A stretch of 64,000 bases of DNA from positions 2,541,848-2,605,847 of the forward strand of contig JAVLUZ010000142.1 in the NCBI GenBank assembly GCA_036768485.1, given 5' to 3'. Below the pieces are notes generated by a model. That model worked only from the letters and a program-made list of their open reading frames with translations, searched no databases and was not told the origin of the DNA. Origin of the DNA: Mermis nigrescens. Its lineage: Eukaryota; Nematoda; Enoplea; Mermithida; Mermithidae. The translations under genes and the position numbers were made by a program. Shown in pieces: positions 24,023 to 33,752 of the stretch. How positions within the stretch are numbered: the stretch's first letter is position 1; every line of letters starts with the position of its first letter.

Positions 24023-24403
24023 ACGTCGCTTCGCTATGGCTTGAAAGAAATAGCTGTGCTAGCTGCTAAAAAGTGTGCTACGTTAAATCATGAGAAACTG
24101 GTCAAATTGATGCACTTGCTTCCACATGTCGTTTCATTAGCTATCTATGCTGCAAAGGACGCACGAACAGCAAAAGCTAGTTTCAGCTCGCACTCGTTAG
24201 CCTCAATCGTCCCTTTATGTAGCACATGTGGTATTTGCGGTTTTAGAATTGTTGCTCGCAATTTCTGTAACACGTGCCGCTTAGTTTTGTGCGATACTTG
24301 CACACGTGAAAAAACGTGTTACGGTTATCACTTAAAAGTCAGTCATGTTAATGGTTTCTGCTTGTGTAACGTAGAAGTAGATGAAACATTCTTGTTTGCC
24401 TGA
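24023..24403 (+). CDS. C-terminal exon of the BTB gene: helical segment plus Cys-rich tail
   Basis: Acceptor CATTTCCATTTCAG ends at 24022. The exon starts in phase 0, matching the phase-0 end of the BTB exon at 18155. It encodes RYGLKEIAVLAAKKC and HEKLVKLMHLLPHVVSLAIY, the kind of paired helices that follow BTB domains. About 28 residues on comes a Cys-rich block (CSTCGICG, CNTCRLVLCDTC, then further Cys/His) that looks zinc-binding, and a stop at 24401-24403. The same two-part layout is seen in exons 36627-36778 plus 38251-38458, but there it is split by an intron; here it is one uninterrupted exon. The function is unknown; a ubiquitin-ligase adaptor is possible by analogy only. Confidence 0.68.
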   Translation, partial: TSLRYGLKEIAVLAAKKCATLNHEKLVKLMHLLPHVVSLAIYAAKDARTAKASFSSHSLASIVPLCSTCGICGFRIVARNFCNTCRLVLCDTCTREKTCYGYHLKVSHVNGFCLCNVEVDETFLFA

Positions 24404-25574
24404 TTTTCGTGAACTTTGGTTCGAGCCGATTCGACATTCTCATTGCTTACGCACTCATTCTTATGATTTTTAAATCGCAATCGTTTTATAATTTTTTGCG
24501 TGATTAACGCGGCAGAAGAATAGGTCAAATTTCCTGGGTAAATCTTCGGAATTCGTATTCTTTTACTACAAAATGGTCAATCCCATAAATTCTGTAGTTA
24601 GCGTGAAAATGCACGTTTCGGCATTTGAAGCGCTCTATTTTACTGAGAATTATTTATTCTCAAGGCAGATTATATCAAAAAGTTCTTGAAATTCTTAAGA
24701 TCTTCCATGCGTACAAGCTATATTCTCATTCTTGAAATAAGGCAATGAATGTCAAAAAGGTCAACAAATGTGAATAATAAATATGAGTTGCTACCGAAAA
24801 AATTATGCTGCATGGGGCCAAAAAATCAGAAAGTTCGCTTGCATGCTTTGCACATGGGGATGCCATCTTAAAATGAGCGCGAAGGTTTCCGATTTGCCTG
24901 TAAATTTTTGCCTACGATATTCGCGCAACTCACTTTTTAATTTTTTCGTTGCCTCATATGTTTATCGAAGGGTTCATATGAATTTTCGTACCGATTTCTT
25001 CTTACTTCGACAATGTGTATTTTTTATTTTTGGCATGCCAGTCTGGCCTATTTCATGTTTTCTTGCTATATTTGGTCAATAAACGTTGCATATAGCCATT
25101 TTATCTCTTTTTTTACGTGTTTGTACTCTTTAAATGAAGGGGCATGCGTATGATGGATTAGTTTTACAGTCCTAGCTAGACCCCGCCCTTAGAACAGTAT
25201 TGGACGAAATGTTCTGGCGGAAAGACGAGGAGAGCCAAATTAAGATTGAAAGCAGAGAAATTAATGTCTTCTTGCAAACATAATTGAAAGGAGAAACTGT
25301 CATTAGCTGTTTCAACGCTCGTGCTTATTTTTTAAGACTATTTTATTTCAACAGCCCTGCTTGACCCCGACCTGCGTGGTCATCAATTTTGTCATCATTT
25401 TATTCATCGATCACTTTAATAAAGCGACCTGTTGTGACATTGGTGATACGTGTCAAAAAATCGAACGCTGCATGTTTGTGCTGATGGACGAATTCAAAAT
25501 TTCACTTTGAAGTGTTATCAAAAACTGGCAATCCGAGACAAATTATCGTTGCAATCAAGAATAAAATATAAGGT
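24404..25574. other. No gene recognised
   Basis: No AATAAA cleavage signal stands out directly after the BTB gene stop. The open frame 24783-25082 lacks splice or similarity support. Confidence 0.4.
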
Positions 25575-27070
25575 CAGAGATGGCAATGGGTGGGTTGAAC
25601 CCCGAAAACCCAAATCGGTCAATTTAGCGTCAACGATTTTTTCACTATTCAACCGACGAATAGTGTATAAAATGCTTTTTGTGTTAATACCTAATTTTTT
25701 GACATTTTGATCCACTTTGGCTGTATTATATCGCTTCTAATGCTAAATTTTATAGAAAATGATCAATTTCGACTGCTTTTTGAGTAATAAGCAGAAAATA
25801 CGGGGGTTGATCAAAAAGTCCCGGAATGAACCAATAACTTTTGATAGAGACAAAATTTAAATGAAAGAAATTCTGTGTTTATGTAGCTGAACCTTTACTG
25901 TATCAACCTGCAGGTTTTCAATTTTTTCGGTATGTTTGTTGCTGATTGGTAGTCGTTTATCATTATCATACTTTGTGCAACTACGAAAAACTCAAAATTT
26001 GAGGTTAGGCAAACATTATATTCTTAGTTAAACTTCGACGGAATTCGAAGGACATTCCGATCGCTATGCAAAGGTCTACTGAGACAGTGCTCCTGATAAA
26101 AACAACGATTTATGACTGATCCAAGCGATTTAGAGGTGGACAAGAAAGCATTGAGGACGACCATTGGGAGGCGCCCTGTTGAGGCAATCCAGAGGGAAAA
26201 CGGACTGCTGTCCAGGCTGTACTTAAAGCAGACTAAGCATTGTCATTAGGTGTGATAGCTTAGGAAGTGAGCTTGTCCTATAGATAGATTCAAAGTATTC
26301 TGAGCGATGGTTTGGGTTTGAGCAAACTCTGCTAGGTGGGGTCCAAAAGCGTTGCACGAAATTCGTCGTGAACAGCAATGCAACGCTTTTGGAACCCGTC
26401 TTGCAGAAAGTTAGCACAAACCCAAAGGATCAGTCCGAATAGTTTGAATCGATCCATAGGACAAGCCCACTTCCTTATCTAACACACTTAGTGACAATCG
26501 TTGGTTTGCTTCAACTGACAGCCTGAACAGCAGTCCCATTTTCCTCTGTATTGCCTCAACAGGGCGCCCTTCTCAATGGTCATCCTCAATGCTTTCTTGT
26601 CCACCTCTAAATCGCTGGATCAGTCATAAATCGTTGTTTTATCAGGAGCACTATCTCAGTAGACTTTTTGCAATGTCGCTTCGAATTCAATCCAAGTTTA
26701 ACCTTTGCCCAACTTCAAATTTTGAGTTTTTCATAGTTGCACAAAGTATGATAATGATAAACGACTACCAATCAGCAACAAACATGCCGACAAAATTGAA
26801 AACTTGAAGGTTGATACAGTAAAGGTTTGACTTCATAAACATGTAATTTGTTTAATTTAATTTTGTTTCACTCAAAAGTTAAAGGTTCATTCCGGAAACT
26901 TTTTGATCAACCCTCGTATAATCCGACATGATATTAGATTTCTGCTTTTGTCCTTAAAAATGATGCAGAAAACCTACCGTCATCTCTAAATCGCAGGGAC
27001 AGTACGTGTCTGACCGACCCTTTAGCTGGGGGTAATAGGTAATACCCCCTCACTCCCTGCTTGCATTTGC
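25575..27070. repeat. Family B dispersed repeat, split by a mariner insertion
   Basis: The left part 25575-25798 (GAACCCCGAAAACCCAAATC, TTTTTGAGTAATAAG) resumes at 26919-27070 (GACAGTACGTGTCTGACCGA, GGGGGTAATA). The same block is intact at 47741-48142 and hAT-split at 21496-23545. Confidence 0.7.
25801..26916. mobile_element. Palindromic (foldback) mariner derivative
   Basis: The TIRs CGGGGGTTGATCAAAAAGTC and, in reverse complement, CGAGGGTTGATCAAAAAGTT are mariner ends, flanked by TA at 25799-25800 and 26917-26918. The whole element is one inverted repeat: for example GAGGTGGACAAGAAAGCATT (26132) returns as reverse complement near 26590-26609, and the arms meet near 26365. Each arm appears to be the same terminal part of a mariner, with a decayed transposase N-terminal frame. 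No complete transposase remains. It could fold into a hairpin of about 550 bp. Confidence 0.85.
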
Positions 27071-27325
27071 ATATCACCTTTTTTGTTCCGCCGAGGTGTG
27101 TTTCTCATAGCTAGTGGTCAATTATCCGAAAACGTCGTTGGAAGTATGCTGTATTTTTCTAGCTAACTATTGGCTCAAGACTGAAAAGCTATTGGCGCTC
27201 ATGTGTTCAAAGTCTAAGTTTTTTCCAAATTTCATTGTCTTTATGTTTTAGAAAGAATGAGCGTTGTTCAGGACGTTAAAGGTCAATGTTTCTGACGTTT
27301 ACCCACAGTTTTCAGCTCCGATAAT

Positions 27326-27412
27326 GATGTTTTTTCGCCATACCACCATTTTTTGACCTTTGTAAAATATTGCACCTCCCAGAATTTTGGTACTATCCGC
27401 CCACATACGCCT
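27326..27412 (-). mobile_element. MITE family A fragment
   Basis: Contains TTTTTCGCCATACCACCATT and the CCGCCCACATACG end in minus orientation. The rest is missing. Confidence 0.6.
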
Positions 27413-27647
27413 GTGAGGAAGAAATATTTAGGTATACAAAATTTTGGGAAGCATTTACTACTGTACGTACAATCACATGAGTTTTTTTGTGACGTGCATG
27501 CATGTCGACCTGCGTCGATGAGCTTGGCAGTTCAATTGAAAATGCGCAAAAAAAGAAGGCGAATTCGCTTCAGAGCCCAATTTTGCGATTTCGCGTCGGA
27601 CGTCTACTTTTTACTAAAATTCGTGATTTTCGGCATTTTTCGCGCAG

Positions 27648-27863
27648 GTGAAGGCGATGGAGTGTAAATGGAAATTCGATTTATCGTATGACGAAATTTC
27701 TTGCCTGCACAAATTATTAAGCGATGCGAACTCCGCAGTAAGTACAAATCGGAAAATCGCATCGCGGATAATCCTGCGATTCGAGCGATATTATAGTCCG
27801 AACTCGCTTGCACTGCCCCTTCTTGCGACTGCGATATTTCGCAAGTTAGGCCCGATGTGTTAA
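27648..27863 (+). CDS. Candidate exon of an unknown protein
   Basis: An excellent acceptor, CATTTTTCGCGCAG, ends at 27647. The frame runs 71 codons to TAA at 27861-27863, starting VKAMECKWKFDLSYDEIS and continuing through a helix-like CLHKLLSDANSA to a basic region (NRKIASRIILRFERYY). A consensus donor GTAAGT occurs inside at 27738 in phase 0, so the real exon may be only 27648-27737. No domain is recognised. An AATAAA lies at about 28364. It belongs to no identified neighbouring gene. Confidence 0.42.
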   Translation: MKAMECKWKFDLSYDEISCLHKLLSDANSAVSTNRKIASRIILRFERYYSPNSLALPLLATAIFRKLGPMC

Positions 27864-28687
27864 GTATAATCCAAGCTTAAGCGAAGCTAGCATAAATAGA
27901 AGTTTGACAAATGCTGCTGCATGTCAAGGTTTGATATCTTTTGGAGTTGTAAACCTAAAAGGCAAGCATTGCTTTCTCGGTCCATTGATCTCTTGCACAT
28001 GTACTTTTCTTTTTTTACTTGTATTTTGATTAAATTCTTCTGAAACGGTTTATAATTGCGCAATTTTAGCGTGAAAATGAATATTGTTTTTGAAAATAAG
28101 GTATTCGTTTGACAGTACTTAAATATTTGCTCTATTTTTGTCCTGTTTTCCTTATCTATCAGTTTTCTTCGTTTGTAAAAAAATATCTTTTACCGCATTG
28201 TCGTTCGACGCGTCTTTAAACAAAAAAGTGTGTAGGTCAACGTAAGCGTAGCGTATAAAGCCGGAGTGTTGCCTATTTCGCTCGATTCAGCGGTAAATGC
28301 CGTTGTAATTTTGCACATTATGTTGGATTTTTTCAAAGAAATTCCCTTTTAATTTTTGTTTCAATAAAGATTGTGCACGGCGAGCGATATCAGGGGAATA
28401 GAAATCAGTATTAAATTGTTTTTTGGAGTAGACATCAGTAGGTTCCTACCTACTACCAGGCCCCTAATCAGGAGGCGGGGGGGGCATTCCCCTAAATCAA
28501 AAATTTTTTGTTCCTCCCGAGGTTCCAGGGCATAGGTGGGCAGCATCAAAAGTCTGAGAGGTGCAAGATTTTTCAAAGGTCACGAATGGTCTTAAAGATA
28601 GTGGTATGACGAAAAAACACCATTTTTCATTGTTTCTCATCGAAATCTGTCCATTTGTTGTGTACATACGTACATGTCTTTGCACAC
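27864..28687. other. No exon; partial MITE
   Basis: A family A fragment lies at about 28525-28645 (GGGCATAGGTGGGCAGCATC to CATTGTTTCTCATCG). The remainder is unassigned AT-rich sequence. Confidence 0.45.
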
Positions 28688-29810
28688 TTCTGCAAACTTG
28701 ATATACATTATATTTTCGACTGCAGATAAGGGTCGCCCAGGTCGGGCCGATCGATAGTTACCAATTTCGCTCAAATTTTCACCAGCACTCAGTTGGTAAT
28801 GAAAAAATGTATAAGGAATCTTCATAATATCGCGCGCTTCCTGAGATATAGCGCCGTTTATAGCTACATTATGCCCAAAATCTGAAAATTGACTGCTCGA
28901 ACATTTTTTAAGATATCTTCTGCAATACTCAACATTTTTTCGCATTTTTTTAGTTGAACGTAAAAATAAATAACCTATGCAATAAACGCAAAATCACGTA
29001 CATACGTACGTTGCGAATATATGCAACAGTATGCCGAAAACTGCAAATGTTTGATGTGTGACTTTGTAGCAAAATATTGGAAGGATCGGACTGGAGTTTG
29101 GACCCCAACCGGACCCCCAGCATTTTCTTGCTGTCCATGTCTGGTATGCAACCTCACGAGAATTTGAAATACCCTTCAGATTACTGTACAACTCCTGGAA
29201 TTCAATTTTATAGCAACTGTTTCTTGGACTATTTTTGGCAATTTTAACCAAGTACATCCCCCAGAATTTTATCGCTGCTCACATATGTACATCTATCTGG
29301 TAAGCCGAGAATTTAGCATACTGCATCTTGAATAATATCAAAGCCACAAATTTGATTTAAGGACGAGTACCTAGGTATCGCACATGCAGAGCATGGAAAT
29401 TCGTGAAGAAACCAAAAAATTTTTATAAACTGTCTTTATGGGCAAAATCGATGAATATGTGTCAAAAACAGTTTTCTACGCTAGCATTTCGACGAAGTGT
29501 TTTCTTCGTGGAAGATAAAAACTGAAAGATTTTAAAAAACGAAATAATCCAATGAAATTCGATACAAAATAATGAAAAAATGACTGTTTGGCTTGACGCG
29601 CCGAAAAAATGCAACTTTTGGCATGAAAGATCGCTAAATTCGCTTAAATCGAAACTTCTTTTACAATTTTTGTTGAAAATCGCAGATTTTGGTGGGAAAC
29701 TTTCTGGAGTGGGCGTGGGGGAGTCATTGGGTCTGACTGAACCCCCTCCTCTTCGAGAATCTGGCGAACTCCATTGCCGCTTGACCCCCAGAATTGCTAT
29801 TTTTCATGCT
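28688..29810. repeat. Left arm of a large inverted duplication
   Basis: From CTTCTGCAAACTTGATATAC inward, this segment reappears in reverse complement at 32255-33752, in the same order: GGTCGGGCCGATCGATAG, AACATTTTTTAAGATATCTT, the AAATCAGTACGTAC-like stretch, GGACGAGTACCTAGGTATCG, AAAACAGTTTTCTACGC and CATGAAAGATCGCTAAATTC. Family C and D MITE relics lie at matching places in both arms, so they were there before the duplication. Confidence 0.75.
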
Positions 29811-30994
29811 TTTTGGCCATTTTATCCCATCGAGACCCCCAGGATCTTCTTGCTGCCCATTGCATGACGAAACCCATACTGGGGGTGTGAAAACCCTCAG
29901 AGCTCCCAAGATAATTTCTATTGTAGGTATGCAAAATTCTTTAAGACGTAAATATGTCGCAGTACAAATCTAAACGATAAAAATCACTTGTCTTTGACCG
30001 ATAGATATATCTTTTTCGACCGCTTTCGATCAACTGTGGAAGCTGAAAAAATATTAACATGAGGTAAGCTACAATTAAAAACACGTGGAACAGAAGTTAT
30101 AAACGGGTTTGATACATACACTAGCGGATCCAGGAAAAAATTTTTGGGGGGGGCGATCGGAAAATTTGGAGTCAAATATCTTAAGGACAATTAGGAGACA
30201 TGCGGAAACAAAGGCAGTTTGAGCATATCTCGGTGAGCTTTATAAACTATACGATGGTGAAGAAAAATTTTCAATATAAAATTTTAAAATTTTTTATTCT
30301 ATTCAATATTGATTTGCAGAAAATTGATCATTTAAGCTATCTTCTGCATAACCGATTTCTCATCATTCAATTCATGAGTAATTCCTTATCTCCTGACTTT
30401 TTTCTTAATCATTTTTCTTAATCATACATAATTCGGCGCGAAGCTCCAAAAAATTTTTGACATATTCTGGAAGTCAAGCTTAAATTTTAGCGGTTCGATC
30501 GGGCTAGAAGACAAGTAACATAGAAAAACAATAAATCCGTCGCGAAGCGCCGCAAAAATGTTGACATATTTTGCAAATCAAGCTCAAATTGGAGCGGTTT
30601 TGAGCGGGCCAGAAGACAAAAGACAATGAAAAACAATAAATCCGGTTCGAAGCTCCGGATATTTTTGAAGTTTTTGCGTTCTCAGCTCAATTTCGGGCGC
30701 TTTCCAACGTGTATCCGCTGCTCGAAAAACTTTCAAGAAGAATTTTGGGGGAGGGCGGCCGACTTCCATCCCCCGCCGCCCTGGATCCGCGCCTGGATAC
30801 ATATAAACTACAAAAAAACTGAATAATTCGATCATTATGCGACTTTTTAGTAAAATAAAATAAGAAATGTTGGATAACAATTTGTTAGGTAAGTATACGT
30901 GAGAACTTCAGTGTGCATTATCAGCAAGAAAGACAGAAAAAATTATCAGACCAAAAATTGATAATAGCTAAGAATAATTGTGTAATGTAGGTAC
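29811..30994. other. Loop of the inverted duplication, outer part
   Basis: Contains GGCGCGAAGC-type short repeats (30430-30660) and a fragment with CCGCCGCCCTGGATCCGCGC (30771-30790), typical of hAT MITE ends. No exon is supported. Confidence 0.4.
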
Positions 30995-31217
30995 CTTACT
31001 CTTAGGTAGGCAGCACCAAAATTCTGGGGGTGAAAAGATTTTCAAAGGTCAAAAAATGGTCTTAAAAGTGGTCGTATGGTGAAAAAAACACCATTTTTGG
31101 ACGTTTCTCATCGAGCACTATCCAATGGCATCAAAAAAATCACTAAAAAAGCAAAGAAAATTTCAAAATTTGATTTCTGGGGGGTGCATACCCCCAAACC
31201 CCCCACGCCCATGTGTG
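30995..31217 (+). mobile_element. MITE family A copy with perfect 8-bp duplication
   Basis: Flanked by GTAGGTAC at 30987-30994 and 31218-31225. It contains GGCAGCACCAAAATTCTGGG, GACGTTTCTCATCGAGCACT and the CACGCCCATGTGTG end. Its left end (CTTACTCTTAGGTAGGCAGC) is slightly longer than in other copies. Confidence 0.8.
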
Positions 31218-31823
31218 GTAGGTACCTATGTATGTACCTAATGTTCTTTTAACCACAAGTGCTGAATATGGCCAATGTGGGAGTCAGCTAGGTCGGTTTA
31301 GGATTGGAGTCAATAAATCAATATTTGGGCAACAAAAACTAAAAAAGTGTAAAAGTGTTTACAGTTAATAGTTAATTTCAGGCGCTTTTGAAAAATTGAT
31401 TTTCAGTGGTTATTAGCCTAAATTTTACACATTTTCCTCGGTTACTTTGTTTTTATGATATCGACCCCAAGAACTGATGTGTACATGTCTATTTCGACCT
31501 GTAGTACTGGTTGTATGTGTTTTCATGCGGTGGAAATGCATCGCAAAACGCACCTAAATTAAAATATGAAAATCAAAATTTAAAACCAGAATTATCACTT
31601 TTGATCCTTTTTGGCATTTGACTTCATCCAATCCAGCATCCCCCAGAATTTTTTTGCTGTCAATGTGTGACTATGACCTACCAAGTTCATCTGTACATAG
31701 CTTGATCTTCTGCAACTCGATCATTGGAGAGTAGATACGGTAGATGCGAGGCTCCATTCCTTTCAACGTTTCGAGCCCATCGTAAAAACTACGGTTCTGC
31801 CTTGAAATCAGCATTTTGTTTAC

Positions 31824-32195
31824 TTAAGGATTACTTGTTTGAGGCAGTACACTAGTTCCTGCTAATGTGTCATATTTTGAAACCTTCCTTTTTGGTTCAA
31901 GAGTATTTGGCTGGCATGACTTATTGCACTCTGATTCTTCATCTGATGTTAATGATTTGATAGATGGCAATTGGTTATAAGTAGCGATTCTTTCATTCGA
32001 TCGATCCTTATAAGGAGTCATACCAGACACTTCAGGGGATATTAAAGAAAAGGCATGTAAGAAGGACTCGAAGAGATCATCATTCTTTGATGATGGTTTA
32101 TGTAAATCATCATCCTTTGATGATGATTTATGTGCAGATAAGCACTGCTCTCGATTTCCCACCTTGCTGCTTGTGGCAAGATCTGAAGAATGCAT
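31824..32195 (-). CDS. Candidate terminal exon of a Ser/Asp-rich protein
   Basis: On the minus strand an acceptor (TGCATTCTTCAG, just upstream in that strand near 32182) leads into a frame of about 120 codons ending in TAA. The protein has a short internal repeat (SSSKDDDLHK / SSKNDDLFES), then a polar, Ser/Lys/Glu-rich C-terminus. Codon use is varied, unlike the repeats around it. It lies in the loop of the inverted duplication, so it may be cargo of that structure or part of a host gene in whose intron the duplication arose. No family is recognised. Confidence 0.4.
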   Translation of the reverse strand: MHSSDLATSSKVGNREQCLSAHKSSSKDDDLHKPSSKNDDLFESFLHAFSLISPEVSGMTPYKDRSNERIATYNQLPSIKSLTSDEESECNKSCQPNTLEPKRKVSKYDTLAGTSVLPQTSNP

Positions 32196-32254
32196 TTCAG
32201 TCAGTTTTGGTAATCAAAGTTCGATTTGATACGTTCATTAAATATATGAGATGG

Positions 32255-33752
32255 CTTTCTGGAAATATAGCGATTCTGGGGGTCAAGCGGCTATTATCGA
32301 TTTCTGGTTAAGGTCCGTCAGATTCTCGAAAGGGGTGGGGTTCAACCAGACCCCCCTGACTACCCACGCCCACTCTAGAAATATTTCCCACCAAAATCCG
32401 CGATTTTCCGCAAAAATTATGAAAGAAGTTTCGACTTAAGCGAATTTAGCGATCTTTCATGCCAAAACTTACAAGTTTTTCGGCGCTTCGAGCCAAACAG
32501 TCATTTTCCATTATTTTGTATTAAATTTCATTAAATTTTTTCGTTTTTTTCAATTTTATAGTTTTTACCTTCTACAAAGAAAGCGCTTCGTCGAAATTCT
32601 ACGCAGAAAACGATGTGTTTGACACATATTCATCGATTTTGCCCATAAAGACAGTTTGGAAAAAAATTTTTGGTCCCCCCAGAATTCCCACGCTGTGCAT
32701 GTGCGATACCTAGGTACTCGTCCTTAAATCAAATTCGTGGCTTTGATATAATCCTAGTTGCAGTATGCTAATTCTCGGCTCACATGAAAGATATACACAT
32801 GTGGGCAGCAAGAAAATTTTAGGGATGTACTTAGGTCAAATTGCCTAATATAGTCAAAAATCAGTTGCTATAAAATTGAATGCTAGGGGTTTACAGTAAT
32901 CTGTAGGGTATTTCAAGTTCTCGTGAAATTGTATACCAGACATGGGCAGCAAGAAAATTCCGGGGTCCGGTAGGGTTCCAAACTCCAAAGCCCAAAAAAT
33001 GCCAAAACTAGCAATTCTGTCAGGGTCTTGTTCTAATTATCGATTTTTGGGGGTGGCGATCCGCCAGAGTCTGGTAGGATCCACCAGGCCCCCCTGGACA
33101 CCACACCTACATGTGGTGCATACGCCCTAAACCCCCCACGCCCACGTATGGATAGAGTGAAGTAGACAAGTATGCAAACATCGTACCTACATATGCTCTT
33201 TATATATGTAATTAGGATGCGCAAAACACCTAGCGACATGCCTTTGAATAACAATCTTTAGTTCTCTAATCAAGATCCGGGCAAGTTTGCCCGTTTGCTA
33301 ATTCATAGACGAAAAAAAGCCCTTTCTAATGGTATACGTGAAACATATAATATTAAGTCAAATCCTTCCGATATTTTGCTTCAAAGTCACACATAAAAAA
33401 TTGTAGTTTTTGGCATACAGTAGTCTATATTCGCAACGTACGTATATAATTTTGCATTTATTGCATAGGTTATTTATTTCAACAAAAAAAATTTCGAAAA
33501 ATGTTGAGTATTGCAGAAGATATCTTAAAAAATGTTCGAGCAGTCAAAATTTCAAATTTTGGACATACTGTAGGTATAAACGGCGCCATATCCCACGAAG
33601 CGCGCGATATTATAAAAATTCCTTTAACATTTTTAATTATCAATTGAGTGCTACCTTTGGTGGAAATTTGAGCGAAATCAGTGACTATCGATCGGCCCAA
33701 CCTGGGCGACTCTTATCTGCAGTCCCAGATATAACTTGCAGAAAGCTTAAGG
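32255..33752. repeat. Right arm of the large inverted duplication
   Basis: Reverse-complement partner of 28688-29810. It is longer because 32810-33240 contains extra MITE-like material (GGGCAGCAAGAAAATTCCGG and neighbours). The outer end GATATAACTTGCAGAAAGCT mirrors the left arm's outer end. Confidence 0.75.
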
